This document shows positions 8,439 through 17,947 of a DNA stretch of 64,000 nucleotides, piece by piece (the first letter of the stretch is position 1; every line of letters begins with the position of its first letter). Source of the stretch: Cerasibacillus terrae. Its GTDB lineage: Bacteria; Bacillota; Bacilli; Bacillales; Amphibacillaceae. The position numbers and the translations under genes were made by a program. The notes under the pieces are model-generated. The model made no database searches. It was given only the letters and a program-made list of their open reading frames with translations, and was not told the DNA's origin. The DNA lies in contig NZ_VDUW01000010.1 of assembly GCF_008039555.1 (NCBI RefSeq), positions 1 to 64,000 on the forward strand, read 5' to 3'.

Positions 8439-8769
8439 ACTGGTTCCCGCCTTGTTTGATGGGGTGGATATCCATCATTTGATCCAAGCCTGTTACTTTA
8501 AATAAGCGCATTAAACGATTATTTAATTGAACTAATTTTAAATGACTGTGATGTTTCTTTGCTGACTTCCATGCACCGATTAAAATTCCCAGTCCTGTGC
8601 TATCCATATAGCGCACCCCATCCAAATTTACTTCCACAAGATTTTCCGTTTCCTCCGTTAGTGGTATGAGCGACTTTTTTAATTGTTCAGCAGTATACAC
8701 ATCTACTTCACCTTGTACAAATATAATGGAGTGATGTTCTCTTTCTTGAATATCAATAGATAAATTCAA
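8425..8769 (-). CDS. rsbV: Anti-anti-sigma factor RsbV
   Basis: RsbV (114 residues) is a STAS-domain protein. Unphosphorylated, it captures RsbW and frees SigB. The phosphorylated serine is expected at Ser57 in GVRYMDSTGLGIL, matching Ser56 of B. subtilis. The start is a TTG at 8769, preceded by AAAGGAGG. It is the first gene after the SigB-type promoter at 8808-8832. The phosphatase RsbU, encoded just upstream, should reactivate it. Confidence 0.96.
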   Translation of the reverse strand: MNLSIDIQEREHHSIIFVQGEVDVYTAEQLKKSLIPLTEETENLVEVNLDGVRYMDSTGLGILIGAWKSAKKHHSHLKLVQLNNRLMRLFKVTGLDQMMDIHPIKQGGNQYENV

Positions 8770-8807
8770 TGAAATTCCTCCTTTATACGATTAAATATAT
8801 ATTGAAA

Positions 8808-8832
8808 ATCCCCAAGTATTTCCAAGTCAAAC
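8808..8832 (-). promoter_or_regulatory. SigB-dependent promoter of rsbV-rsbW-sigB
   Basis: On the minus strand GTTTGA (8827-8832) and GGGGAT (8808-8813) are separated by 13 bases. The SigB consensus is GTTTAA-N12-15-GGGTAT, so 10 of 12 positions match. The site lies at the same place as the autoregulatory promoter of the B. subtilis sigB operon. Confidence 0.75.
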
Positions 8833-8851
8833 ATGCCACAATCATTTCTGT

Positions 8852-9853
8852 TTATTTTTTTCGCATAACAATTAGCGTAAAATCATCCTGTTGATCAAAT
8901 CTTTGCTCAAAATGACAATAGACTTTTTCCACTATTTGTTGAGCACTTAAATGCATAGACCTTTTAATAACTTTTAAAAGTTCCTTTCGCTTTTTAAATT
9001 GATGCTCTTTCCGACATTCTGTCACTCCATCTGTTAATAAAATAATCATATCGTCTTTATTTAAATGTTGTTCATATTGTGGATACTCGACAGATGGTAA
9101 TACGCCAAGAAGAAGTCCTTTTGTTTTTATACTATGAAATGTATTTGTTTCAGCACGGTAGTAAAGACCTGGTTCATGCCCTGCCGAAGAATAAACAAGA
9201 GTTTGATTTACAATACTATATCTTGCATAGAACATAGAAATGAACATATTTGAATCAACATTACGTTCTACAACGTGATTCAATCTGCGAAGAATTTCAG
9301 GAGGGCTTATAATATTTTCCGGGAAGCTATCCATTGCATACCTAATCATAGACATACATAATGCAGCTGGGATACCTTTACCGATTACATCTGCTAACGC
9401 TACTCCAATTGTATCATCTTCTCCTGTTATAAAATGGTAATAATCTCCATTCATTTGATTTGCAGGGACACTAATCACACCTATATCTAAATATGAAGTT
9501 GTAGGAATAGTTGTCGCTAATAGTGATTGTTGTACATTAGATGCTAATGCAATTTCATTGTCAATTTCCAGTTGCTTTTTTTGTAATGTTTTATATTTTT
9601 CTATAGAAAGTCCATAATATACCATTGTTTCTAATAAGAAGTTTAGTAATGGTTCTGCTTCCTTATAAAACTCTGGATATAACTCTTCCAAAGCTTTAAT
9701 ATGTGTACGAACGATTTCCTCTGGCTGTGCACAGTTTTCAATAAGGAATTTTGTCAGTTTTTTCGCATGACCTAAGACTTTTTCGTCACGTGTTTGGGCA
9801 TATTGTTTTAAAAGATTTTTATAAAAATACTTCTTACGTTCTTTTATATTCAT
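8852..9853 (-). CDS. rsbU: PP2C-type phosphatase RsbU
   Basis: RsbU (333 residues) dephosphorylates RsbV and so activates SigB. Residues 1 to about 90 form the helical N-terminal domain that binds RsbT in B. subtilis. The C-terminal PPM/SpoIIE-type domain has metal-binding aspartates in NGDYYHF, ADVIGKGIPAAL, LLTDGVTE and QQDDFTLIV. AGGGAGAG precedes the ATG. The usual partners RsbR, RsbS and RsbT are not encoded between mazF and this gene. Either RsbU is controlled directly, as proposed for S. aureus, or RsbT is encoded elsewhere. It has its own spacer and probably its own promoter, which I could not define. Confidence 0.94.
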   Translation of the reverse strand: MNIKERKKYFYKNLLKQYAQTRDEKVLGHAKKLTKFLIENCAQPEEIVRTHIKALEELYPEFYKEAEPLLNFLLETMVYYGLSIEKYKTLQKKQLEIDNEIALASNVQQSLLATTIPTTSYLDIGVISVPANQMNGDYYHFITGEDDTIGVALADVIGKGIPAALCMSMIRYAMDSFPENIISPPEILRRLNHVVERNVDSNMFISMFYARYSIVNQTLVYSSAGHEPGLYYRAETNTFHSIKTKGLLLGVLPSVEYPQYEQHLNKDDMIILLTDGVTECRKEHQFKKRKELLKVIKRSMHLSAQQIVEKVYCHFEQRFDQQDDFTLIVMRKK

Positions 9854-10068
9854 AAGATTCTCTCCCTCTACTCTAATTTCTCTTTTTAATTACGTTTTCG
9901 TTCTTCATTGAACTGTTTTTATTTCTGACTTTAAGGGAGTAAGCCGTTTAAATCATGCATGTGACATATTTTATTAACTGTGGATAATTTATGAATAATT
10001 CTAATAATTATACCTATTATAAAGATATATATATAAGAAAACAAGCCCGACATTGAAATTTTCCATAC

Positions 10069-10100
10069 AAAAAAAACCCCGTAGCCAATAACCAAGGGGG
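10069..10100 (-). terminator. Probable terminator after mazF
   Basis: On the minus strand CCCC and GGGG arms (10096-10100 and 10077-10080) enclose a 15-base loop and are followed by eight T residues. The stem is short but the T-run is strong. It separates mazEF from rsbU. Confidence 0.6.
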
Positions 10101-10116
10101 AAGAAGAATTTTATAT

Positions 10117-10485
10117 TTAATTACCATGACTCTCATACATATCTTTTAATCCGAGACTAATTTCCAAGGCATGATTAATTTTCTTCATCATTTTGCCATC
10201 TAACTTTGTGATCCGATCTGTTAGACGTTGTTTATCCAATGTCCGGATTTGTTCTAATAATATAACAGAATTACGATCAAATCCATACTTTTTCGCATCT
10301 ATTTCAACATGTGTAGGTAATTTAGCCTTTTGAATTTGCGCAGTGATTGCTGCAACAATAACTGTTGGACTAAATCGATTGCCGATATCATTTTGTAGGA
10401 TCAGGACCGGGCGAACTCCTCCCTGTTCTGATCCAACTACTGGAGATAGGTCAGCGAAATAAACCTCACCACGTTTTACACCCAA
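10117..10485 (-). CDS. mazF: Type II toxin, endoribonuclease MazF (NdoA)
   Basis: The protein is almost identical in wording to B. subtilis NdoA/EndoA, an mRNA interferase that cuts single-stranded RNA at UACAU. The conserved core [20 protein letters not shown] is present, followed by RPVLILQND, a basic loop and [14 protein letters not shown] prefer the TTG at 10485 (122 residues, MGVKRGEV), which has GGGGTG about 7 bases upstream. A TTG at 10500 would overlap mazE. The antitoxin mazE lies immediately upstream, 4 bases away. The pair precedes the sigB operon as in Bacillus and Staphylococcus. Confidence 0.95.
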   Translation of the reverse strand: MGVKRGEVYFADLSPVVGSEQGGVRPVLILQNDIGNRFSPTVIVAAITAQIQKAKLPTHVEIDAKKYGFDRNSVILLEQIRTLDKQRLTDRITKLDGKMMKKINHALEISLGLKDMYESHGN

Positions 10486-10489
10486 ATTA

Positions 10490-10780
10490 CTACACCCCAA
10501 TCACTGTTCGTTCTAGGGTGACTTCTGCCTCCTCTTCAGCCTGAAAAGCTTCTGAAGCAATTTTAAGGTTAATCCTTGCCATTTCTATATAACCTTTTTG
10601 CATGGATTCATAAAAATTATGAAAATGCTCCTGTTTTTTTGCTTCCAAATAGTTTCTTGTCGCCTTACAGATGAAATCATTGAGATCTCTGTTTTCATTT
10701 TGCATAACTCCATCCACCTCATTTAGTAGGTTTTTCGGCATTTTCACCAAAACTTCTTGCAAGCCTTCTGACAAAACCAT
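10490..10780 (-). CDS. mazE: Type II antitoxin MazE (NdoAI)
   Basis: This 96-residue protein is a ribbon-helix-helix antitoxin of the EndoAI family. The N-terminal strand and helices run through [16 protein letters not shown]. The C-terminal part [20 protein letters not shown] is the acidic segment that occupies the MazF active site. GGAGGTG lies just before the ATG. It is translated together with mazF. The gap to alr upstream is 169 bases and shows no clear terminator, so alr-mazE-mazF may be partly cotranscribed. Confidence 0.93.
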   Translation of the reverse strand: MVLSEGLQEVLVKMPKNLLNEVDGVMQNENRDLNDFICKATRNYLEAKKQEHFHNFYESMQKGYIEMARINLKIASEAFQAEEEAEVTLERTVIGV

Positions 10781-10949
10781 GCACCTCCACCGACATTTGA
10801 ACGACCATTATAAAATCATTTCAATAATATCATTACAAAGAATGAATTGCAAAGCAAATTTGTATACATTGTCATATATATTGTCTAGTCTACCCTAAAA
10901 AAAGGAATAATGCTACATCTTTTTACCTTTTTCTACATAAAATGAAATT

Positions 10950-12089
10950 TCAATTCTTACAGCCAGTTACACTTCTATAAAAACGAGGAATTCGTTCATT
11001 AATCATGCATGTCACTTCATATGGAATAGTATCTAGGTACTCTGCCACTTCCTCTGTGCCTATCATTTGTTTATATTGACTTCCAATCAATGTAACTTTT
11101 GTTTCAAGTGGATATGCTTGATCCAACAATACCATCATCTGGTCCATGCAAATACGACCAATAATGGGCATTCGCTTACCTTCTATAAGAACAGGAAAAC
11201 CTTGTAATTTACGATTCCATCCATCTCCGTATCCAATCGGAACCGTTCCTACCCAGCCATCTTGTTTTAACATATACGTATTTCCATAGCCAATTGTTTC
11301 TCCAGCTTTCACTTTCTTCACATGAACAAGTGTACTATGAAGCGAGAATGCCTGTTTCAATGAAATGAACTGCATCGATTTCATCCATTTAGACGGATAC
11401 TGACCATATAATGATATTCCAAAGCGGATATAATGATGCATCTTTTCCGGAAAACGAATAGCAGCAGCACTGTTTCCTGTATGAATAGATACTGAATCAG
11501 GCCATTTTTTTTGAAAAGCTTGTAGTAATTGATTGAAACGCTCATTTTGTTTCAGAAAAAAATCAGTGCCTTGTTCATCTGCTGTAGAAAAATGTGTGTA
11601 AATCCCTGTTAAATGGATTTTCTCCATTTGTCTCAGCTTAAAAATCACCTCATTTAATTCCTCTTCCGTACGGATACCTATTCTGCCCATTCCTGTATCC
11701 CATTTCATATGAAGTTTTAATGGTTTCATAAGAGATTTAAAGTTAACTTGTTCTAACCATTCTTTTTGGAAAAAGGTTAACGTAATATCTTGCTCTGCTG
11801 CGATTTTTGCATATTCTGGTTGAACCCATCCTAATACTAAAATCGGAGCAGAAATCTCTGCTTTACGTAATACAAGTGCTTCTTCTAACATAGCAACAGC
11901 TAAGGCACTTGCTCCTGATTGAAGCGCTTTTTTAGCTACTTGAATACTCCCATGACCATAAGCATTCGCCTTTACAACTGCGATAATGTTTGTCTTTTCA
12001 TGTAGTTTTGTTCTTATTTGTTTTATATTATAACCAATTGTATCCAAATCTATTTCAATCCATGTATTACGGAATTTAGATGTGATCAT
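10950..12089 (-). CDS. alr: Alanine racemase
   Basis: Alr interconverts L- and D-alanine with pyridoxal phosphate, supplying D-Ala for peptidoglycan. Lys40 in AVVKANAYGHG is the cofactor lysine. The catalytic tyrosine lies in ETIGYGNTYM, and the phosphate-cradle segment is GTVPIGYGDG. At 379 residues the protein is full length. AGAGGGG precedes the ATG. It lies between the YdcC-like lipoprotein and mazEF, exactly as in B. subtilis. Confidence 0.95.
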   Translation of the reverse strand: MITSKFRNTWIEIDLDTIGYNIKQIRTKLHEKTNIIAVVKANAYGHGSIQVAKKALQSGASALAVAMLEEALVLRKAEISAPILVLGWVQPEYAKIAAEQDITLTFFQKEWLEQVNFKSLMKPLKLHMKWDTGMGRIGIRTEEELNEVIFKLRQMEKIHLTGIYTHFSTADEQGTDFFLKQNERFNQLLQAFQKKWPDSVSIHTGNSAAAIRFPEKMHHYIRFGISLYGQYPSKWMKSMQFISLKQAFSLHSTLVHVKKVKAGETIGYGNTYMLKQDGWVGTVPIGYGDGWNRKLQGFPVLIEGKRMPIIGRICMDQMMVLLDQAYPLETKVTLIGSQYKQMIGTEEVAEYLDTIPYEVTCMINERIPRFYRSVTGCKN

Positions 12090-12192
12090 TTCGGGCTACC
12101 CCTCTTCCTATAAATATCTCTATTTTATCTATTATTTCTCTTTCAAAAGGGGCTGTCAATCATCATTATGTCTTTTGCAGTAGGAATTTGAA

Positions 12193-12227
12193 GAAATAAA
12201 AGCAGACCCCTCCTATGTAGAGCCTGC
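12193..12227 (-). terminator. Terminator after the YdcC-like gene
   Basis: On the minus strand GCAGGCTC pairs with GGGTCTGC, including two wobble pairs, and is followed by TTTTATTT. Confidence 0.65.
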
Positions 12228-12242
12228 CTTGCATGGATTTCT

Positions 12243-13268
12243 TTATTTAACATTTTTTTGGACAACAGATTTAGCTACTTCAATCAACTCATCTTTTGTT
12301 AATTGATCACTTGCTAAATAAAAATTTGCCCCATTATTTGTCCACTCAATCATATTATCTGTTAAAGCTCCAATAGAATGTCCTAAATCAATCATTTCCC
12401 CTTTAACTTCTGTAACAGATGAAGCAGATGGAATTACTTCTTTATGCTCTTGAATAAGAGTAAATTTTTTATCCCCACCATATGTTAAAATCATTCGTTT
12501 TCCATTGTCTAAATCTAATTCCTTCTCTTCCATCAATTCTGCACCAGCAGTATATTCAGGAAACATAACAGAAAATATATGTTCTGTTTCTTCTGTTGTA
12601 TCTGATGATGTCGGGACATCTGCAACGCTTTTATTCATATTTTCTTTTAAAACAAAATCTTTTTCTTTAAACTCTGGATCAAGCTGGAATTGTTCAAATG
12701 AAACTTCTACAACCGATTGTTTATCCTTATCCAATACCTTTACAAGAACAGGGGTATAATTCTTTTTATCTACGTAAATTTCTTGGTATGGTAAATTATT
12801 ATTACTTTGGTAATTCGTTTTTGTAGTAAAAATATAATGATTATCTGTTACCTGGAATGTTGCCTCATCATCTTCGTGAATATCCTTTACAAGTGATTGA
12901 TATAAATAGGACTGACTACTATTTTCTGGCCATTCTGTTTGGAATTTAAAGCTCTTTTCCAATGCAGGTGTTAAGACAAAGACACCGTCCTCATTTTTTA
13001 AAATGATTTGGTCTTTATTTTCATCCATGTCATTTGAAAGTGCTACCCGGTAGAAATCTTTCTTCTTATGCCATACATCAATCTGATATACTTGTTCTTC
13101 CTGCCCAGTATTCATTTTCATTTCGGCTTTTGTTTTATATCCTTCCATTTTCTCCAATTGTTTATCCATCTTCTTCATCACAGATTCTTGAGATTTTCCC
13201 CCACAAGCCGAAAGTAAGAAAACAATACTAATAACGACTGCAAAAACAACTGATAGTTTTTTTAACAT
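12243..13268 (-). CDS. YdcC-like lipoprotein
   Basis: This is a 341-residue exported lipoprotein. The signal peptide MLKKLSVVFAVVISIVFLLS ends in a lipobox with a cysteine followed by GGK. The body (EGYKTKAEMKM..., VWHKKKDFYRVAL..., EIYVDKKNYTPVLVKV) resembles the LolA/LppX-type fold assigned to B. subtilis YdcC. The C-terminal part, with LTYGGDKKFTLIQE, looks like the extra domain found in that family. I chose the ATG at 13268 because AAGGGAGA sits about 8 bases before it; an ATG two codons earlier is too close. In B. subtilis ydcC also lies between acpS and alr. A role at the envelope is likely but the function is unknown. Confidence 0.85.
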   Translation of the reverse strand: MLKKLSVVFAVVISIVFLLSACGGKSQESVMKKMDKQLEKMEGYKTKAEMKMNTGQEEQVYQIDVWHKKKDFYRVALSNDMDENKDQIILKNEDGVFVLTPALEKSFKFQTEWPENSSQSYLYQSLVKDIHEDDEATFQVTDNHYIFTTKTNYQSNNNLPYQEIYVDKKNYTPVLVKVLDKDKQSVVEVSFEQFQLDPEFKEKDFVLKENMNKSVADVPTSSDTTEETEHIFSVMFPEYTAGAELMEEKELDLDNGKRMILTYGGDKKFTLIQEHKEVIPSASSVTEVKGEMIDLGHSIGALTDNMIEWTNNGANFYLASDQLTKDELIEVAKSVVQKNVK

Positions 13269-13573
13269 GTACATATCTCCCTTGTCTCCAAAATCCGTTC
13301 AAAATCTTGTCACCCAAGGTTATTTTGAATGGATTCATCGTTTATATAGTATTCTTGTAAACTAGGATAAAGGGAACAATCCTGCATGCAAGAAACCATA
13401 CTTCGAACAAGATGATTATCTTACGCTTCATATACATTGTGATTATGGCCATTTCACTTAGAGGTATTCATTTATTTGTTAGCGACAGCAAACACCTTGT
13501 TCCCTTCCACCTGCTAAAAATATATGTGACAACCTATCCATTTATGCAGACAAGCAAGAAAAACATTTTAATT
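13269..13573. other. Spacer between acpS and the YdcC-like gene
   Basis: About 305 bases hold no convincing gene. A 69-codon plus-strand frame has no ribosome site and overlaps acpS antisense. The lipoprotein promoter should be here. A TTTACA at about 13350 on the minus strand is a possible -35 but the spacing to a -10 is not clear. Confidence 0.5.
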
Positions 13574-13927
13574 CTACTCTTCCATCACTACTTGAGAAAC
13601 AACGTATTCTTTACTATGTGAAATCGAAAGAAAGATACGGTATGATTCAAAACCAACAACGTGTATTTTCGGAGCCCCTAATTCATCTGGTAAAATTTCT
13701 ATATCTTTAAACCGCAATTTACCTATTCCAGTACCTGCTGCTTTGGAAAAGGCTTCTTTAGCAGAAAATCTTCCTGCTAAAAATTCATTTTTTCGTGTAT
13801 CATTCTTCAACTGCGAAAAAATTTTCTGCTCTTTTTTCGTAAGAATTCGCTGAATAAAACGTTGATGATGTATATGCTTTTTTATTCGATTTAATTCCAT
13901 TACATCAATACCTATCCCTTTAATCAT
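13574..13927 (-). CDS. acpS: Holo-[acyl-carrier-protein] synthase
   Basis: AcpS (117 residues) transfers phosphopantetheine from CoA to acyl carrier protein. The magnesium ligands Asp8 in GIGIDVMEL and Glu58 in RFSAKEAFSKA are present, as is the conserved Lys62. AAGGGAAGGG precedes the ATG. Length is typical. It starts the acpS-ydcC-alr block and is divergent from the rhomboid gene. Confidence 0.96.
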   Translation of the reverse strand: MIKGIGIDVMELNRIKKHIHHQRFIQRILTKKEQKIFSQLKNDTRKNEFLAGRFSAKEAFSKAAGTGIGKLRFKDIEILPDELGAPKIHVVGFESYRIFLSISHSKEYVVSQVVMEE

Positions 13928-14162
13928 AAATAAACCCTTCCCTTATAAATCTTTTGTATTATCCTATTTTTCATACTATAATCAATCCAGCATATTAAAT
14001 CTAATCATACGGTAATTCATATATATTATAAAGATGGCTTCGTATACTTTCTAACTAGTGCTACCACAAGTCAGATTTGGGCATCCTATAAAGAAATATT
14101 GGTTTCAATGATGTTTTTTTCCACTTTAACACCGGGAGTAAATATAAGAAAGGGGACTTTTT

Positions 14163-14954
14163 ATGTTCTTAAGAAATGAACGTAGTGTAAAGGAATTCAT
14201 TCAGTTTTATCCAGTTGTTTCTGCATTGGTAATCATCTATCTTGCATTATGGTTTGTGATTGATTTCATGCAACTTCCGATTGGGCAAGATATTTATTTT
14301 TGGGGGATTGCGGTAAATGGCCTCATTCATGATGGAGAGTATTGGCGTTTATTTACAGCGATGTTTTTACATGGAGATTTCATGCATGCTATATTCAATT
14401 CCTTCTCTCTTGTATTATTTGGCCCAGCACTAGAACAGATGCTCGGAAGGGTGAAATTTACTGTGGCATTTCTTATTGCTGGTTTTATCGGTAATTTCGC
14501 AACATATGCCTTAGACCCAATCAATTATCAATATGCCCATTTAGGTGCTTCTGGAGCTATATATGGTTTATTTGGTATATATATTTTCATGGTTTTGTTC
14601 CGTAAGAATTTAATCGACCCACAAAGTATGCAAATTATTGTTGTCATCTTTATTATTGGGCTTGTGATGACATTTTTACGTCCTGGCATTAATGCGAAAG
14701 CACATGTATTTGGATTTATTGGTGGTTTTGCAATAGCACCATTATTTTTAAGAAATGTTCTCCCCTTTTCTCCTTGGAGGAATAAAAAAGCACATGTGTT
14801 TACAACTAATAAATCTAATAACGAAATAAAGTTTGATCCAAATCGCTGGAACAAAAAAAGAATTATCCCGAAAAAATTAAAGAAAAGCCTCCCATGGGTT
14901 TTCCTAGGAATTCTCCTGCTATTCGGTTTACTCGGTAGGTTAGGGATTTTATAG
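14163..14954 (+). CDS. Rhomboid family intramembrane serine protease
   Basis: This 263-residue membrane protein has six or seven hydrophobic segments. The catalytic serine is Ser130 in GASGAIYG and the general base is His180 in AKAHVFGFIGG. HGDFMHAIFN supplies the conserved His75 and Asn79 of the second helix. It ends with a basic segment and one more hydrophobic stretch. AAGGGGA precedes the ATG. It corresponds in position to YdcA of B. subtilis, next to acpS. The substrate is unknown. Confidence 0.92.
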   Translation: MFLRNERSVKEFIQFYPVVSALVIIYLALWFVIDFMQLPIGQDIYFWGIAVNGLIHDGEYWRLFTAMFLHGDFMHAIFNSFSLVLFGPALEQMLGRVKFTVAFLIAGFIGNFATYALDPINYQYAHLGASGAIYGLFGIYIFMVLFRKNLIDPQSMQIIVVIFIIGLVMTFLRPGINAKAHVFGFIGGFAIAPLFLRNVLPFSPWRNKKAHVFTTNKSNNEIKFDPNRWNKKRIIPKKLKKSLPWVFLGILLLFGLLGRLGIL

Positions 14955-14958
14955 CATG

Positions 14959-14997
14959 AAAAAATACGCAAAGGAGTAATTCTCTGCGTATTTTTTA
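14959..14997. terminator. Bidirectional terminator
   Basis: AAAAAATACGCA pairs perfectly with TGCGTATTTTTT across a 14-base loop, with T-runs in both directions. It serves the rhomboid gene on the plus strand and cshA on the minus strand. Confidence 0.9.
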
Positions 14998-15004
14998 TAC
15001 CCTG

Positions 15005-16471
15005 TTATTTTCCTCTATTCCGACGCTTTTTAAAATTGTCTTTACGATTGCGAGTCCCTTTATAACGGCCTTTACCTTTTCCTCTTCCTTTTCCATAAAA
15101 GCGTTTATTGTTTCTCCTTTTTTTATCATGCATATTTTCTGCTTTCTTCACACTAACTGGTGCAATAGAAGAGATACGAACAGGTACAGAATTCCGTTCT
15201 TTTGTCAGCATTTTTAAAGACGCTGCAATCACTGTCACGGAATCATGTTCTTCTAATAATTCAACAGCTGTTTCCCGATAAGATGTTAAATCATCTTTTT
15301 GAATATGTTGGACAATTTTTTCGGCAGTAGCTTGCTGTTTGCCACGGACTGCTTCTTGTTGTGTCGGTGGTGCCATTCGCTTCATTTTACTTTTTGTTAA
15401 TTGTTCAATTAGTTTTAAGTGAGCTGTTTCTCTTGGAGTAATAAAAGATATAGCTTCTCCTGTTCGTCCTGCCCTTCCTGTTCTTCCGATTCGATGGACG
15501 TAACTCTCTGGATCTTGCGGGATATCAAAATTATAAACATGTGTTACTCCTGAGATGTCTAATCCACGTGCTGCAACATCTGTTGCAACCAATACATCAA
15601 TCCGTCCATTCTTGAATTTATTTAAAACAGACATACGTTTACCTTGGGTTAAATCACCATGAATCCCTTCTGAGCGAAATCCTCTTGCTTGCAGGCCTTC
15701 CGCAATTTCATCTACACGCTTTTTAGTACGACTAAAGACAATTGCTAAGTCTGGGTCATGGATATCTAGATGATTTGTTAATGTATCGAATTTATGACGT
15801 TCTGGTATTTCAATAAAATATTGATCAATATTTTCAACTGTTAATTCTTTTGCCTTAATTTTTACTTCTTTTGGTTGTTTCATCATATTTGTTGCAATAT
15901 CACGAATTTCTTTAGGCATGGTAGCTGAAAATAATAAAGTTTGGCGTTCTTCTGGGATACTTTTTAATATGTCGCGAATATCATCAATAAAGCCCATATT
16001 CAACATTTCATCCGCTTCATCCAGAACAGCCACTTGTACATCTTGTGTCCGAATCGTTCTTCTTCTGATATGATCCAATAATCTACCAGGTGTTGCAACA
16101 ACAATCTGTGGTCTGTTTTTCAATGCGCGAATTTGACGCCCCATATGTTGCCCACCAAAGATTGGTAGCACTCGTACACCTTTGATTTTACCTAAACGGT
16201 TCAATTCTTCTGCTACTTGAATAGCTAACTCTCTTGTCGGAGCGATAACTAACCCTTGAATCGATTTGTCCTTCGTGTTCATTTTTTCAATCATTGGAAT
16301 CCCAAAAGCCGCTGTTTTTCCTGTACCTGTTTGAGCTTGTCCAATAACATCATTACCTTCCATTGCTGATGGAATGGTTTCTGCTTGAATTGGGGTTGCT
16401 TCTTCAAAACCCACTCTTTCAAGCGCTTTTAAGATGGGTGTTGATATACCCAGTTCATTAAATTTTGTCAC
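15005..16471 (-). CDS. cshA: DEAD-box RNA helicase CshA
   Basis: CshA unwinds RNA and is part of the RNA degradosome-like network and cold adaptation in Bacillus and Staphylococcus. The 488-residue protein shows the Q motif [14 protein letters not shown], Walker [21 protein letters not shown] and [13 protein letters not shown]-terminal extension ends in a strongly basic, glycine-rich tail from about residue 450. The start is GTG at 16471 with GGAG 9 bases before it. In B. subtilis cshA also lies near acpS and alr. Confidence 0.95.
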   Translation of the reverse strand: MTKFNELGISTPILKALERVGFEEATPIQAETIPSAMEGNDVIGQAQTGTGKTAAFGIPMIEKMNTKDKSIQGLVIAPTRELAIQVAEELNRLGKIKGVRVLPIFGGQHMGRQIRALKNRPQIVVATPGRLLDHIRRRTIRTQDVQVAVLDEADEMLNMGFIDDIRDILKSIPEERQTLLFSATMPKEIRDIATNMMKQPKEVKIKAKELTVENIDQYFIEIPERHKFDTLTNHLDIHDPDLAIVFSRTKKRVDEIAEGLQARGFRSEGIHGDLTQGKRMSVLNKFKNGRIDVLVATDVAARGLDISGVTHVYNFDIPQDPESYVHRIGRTGRAGRTGEAISFITPRETAHLKLIEQLTKSKMKRMAPPTQQEAVRGKQQATAEKIVQHIQKDDLTSYRETAVELLEEHDSVTVIAASLKMLTKERNSVPVRISSIAPVSVKKAENMHDKKRRNNKRFYGKGRGKGKGRYKGTRNRKDNFKKRRNRGK

Positions 16472-16828
16472 GTTCTTATTCTCCTTTATGATAAATAAAA
16501 TTTCTCGTTGTTTGCCATATATTAGAAATGCTCGATGTTTGTAAAAAATTTTATCTTCGTGGCATTATGAAATGCTGCCATTCTATTTCCACTTCACTCA
16601 TTAAACGTATCTACTATTTCTAACACAAAAGCTCCTAACAATTAAAAGTGGTTTAATACTTTCATTCATAATAACACACTCATAACTTTGATATCTACTA
16701 GTTGCTTTTGTCATAGGAATTATGGCATGGTAATATAGATTAGAACTTTTCTTTTGCCCCAAAATGTATGACTGGTAGAAATATTGCCAATTATATGTTA
16801 AAGAAATGACTTTAAAGGGAGTGTAAAC
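16472..16828. other. Divergent spacer between cshA and an EamA gene
   Basis: The 357 bases contain no gene. A small hairpin (GGCATTATGAAATGCTGCC near 16561) would lie in the cshA 5' untranslated region. I could not assign promoters with confidence. Confidence 0.5.
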
Positions 16829-17740
16829 ATGAGACTTCCTCCATTCAATCCATATATTGCAGTCACGATAGGTGTCATTTCTGTATCAACTTCAGCAGTG
16901 CTTGTAAAGTTGGCAGATCAGGCTCCAGCAGCAATTATTGCTAATTATCGTTTGTTGTTTGCGGTACTTCTTATGACACCAGTCGTACTATTAAAATACC
17001 GTGATGAATTACAACGCGTCGAAAAAAAAGAATGGATTCTTTCTATTTTTGCTGGAATTTTTTTAGCATTTCATTTTATTTTATGGTTTGAGTCATTAAA
17101 TTACACATCTGTTACGAGTTCTGTTGTACTTGTGACATTACAACCCATCTTTGCATTTTTAGGTACCTTTCTTTTCTTTAAAGAACGGTTCACTTCCGGG
17201 ACTGTTATTAGTATGATTATTGCCCTTTTCGGAAGTATTATTATAAGTTGGGGAGATTTCCAAATAAGTGGTGTCGCTTTATTTGGAGATATTCTCGCTA
17301 TTCTGGGCGCAATGATGATGACTGCGTACTTTCTACTTGGACAACATGTTCGTAAACGTCTATCTTTAATGACATATACTTTTATCGTATATGGAGTAAG
17401 TACAATTACATTAATTATTTACAATATCCTACTACAACATTCCTTTACTGGTTATCCAACTAGTCATTGGGCTATTTTTCTTGCTTTAGCGATTGTACCT
17501 ACATTTTTCGGACACACATTATTTAATTGGGCATTAAAATGGCTAAGTACAGCAACTGTATCTATGGGAATCGTTTTTGAACCTGTAGGGGCATCGATTT
17601 TAGCCTATTTTATACTACATGAAAGAATTACCTGGGCACAGTGGCTTGGTGGAACAATCGTTGTTTTTGGTTTATTTTTATTTATTTTAAGTACAACTAA
17701 AAAACGTAAAGTAACCATATCCAAAAAGACGAATACATAA
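16829..17740 (+). CDS. EamA/DMT family transporter
   Basis: This 303-residue membrane protein has ten predicted hydrophobic segments in two EamA repeats (about residues 10-140 and 155-290). The second half contains TLFNWALKWLSTATVSMGIVFEP, a signature of the drug/metabolite transporter superfamily. AAGGGAGTG precedes the ATG. It is most like YdcZ/YcxC-type exporters of amino acids or metabolites. The substrate cannot be named from sequence. Confidence 0.88.
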   Translation: MRLPPFNPYIAVTIGVISVSTSAVLVKLADQAPAAIIANYRLLFAVLLMTPVVLLKYRDELQRVEKKEWILSIFAGIFLAFHFILWFESLNYTSVTSSVVLVTLQPIFAFLGTFLFFKERFTSGTVISMIIALFGSIIISWGDFQISGVALFGDILAILGAMMMTAYFLLGQHVRKRLSLMTYTFIVYGVSTITLIIYNILLQHSFTGYPTSHWAIFLALAIVPTFFGHTLFNWALKWLSTATVSMGIVFEPVGASILAYFILHERITWAQWLGGTIVVFGLFLFILSTTKKRKVTISKKTNT

Positions 17741-17803
17741 AGAAGACTTGGTTCAGATGTTTTTTACTTCACCTGACCCTTAGTCGCACTTATTTCGAAG
17801 CTT

Positions 17804-17845
17804 GGCGTAACTAATCCCGCCTTAAGAGATCGGATTGGTTACACC
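17804..17845. repeat. Imperfect intergenic inverted repeat
   Basis: GGCGTAACTAATCC and GGATTGGTTACACC form arms that pair at 12 of 14 positions around a 14-base loop. It lies between the EamA gene and degV. No good T-run follows, so it could be a weak terminator or a copy of a REP-like repeat. Confidence 0.5.
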
Positions 17846-17947
17846 GCGAAGATAAAAAATATACACAAAAGCCACAAAACGTTATCGATTCGGATGATAA
17901 CCTGTTATACTATAATTAATTGATAAAGAAGTAGGTGTGTAGCGCAA

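Noticed and set aside
9854-10068. Remnant of rsbR, rsbS or rsbT between mazF and rsbU
   Set aside because: All six frames are short and none shows STAS or GHKL motifs.
10117-10780. MazEF as a mobile or plasmid-type toxin-antitoxin system
   Set aside because: It is in the conserved chromosomal position before sigB and is vertically inherited in Bacillales.
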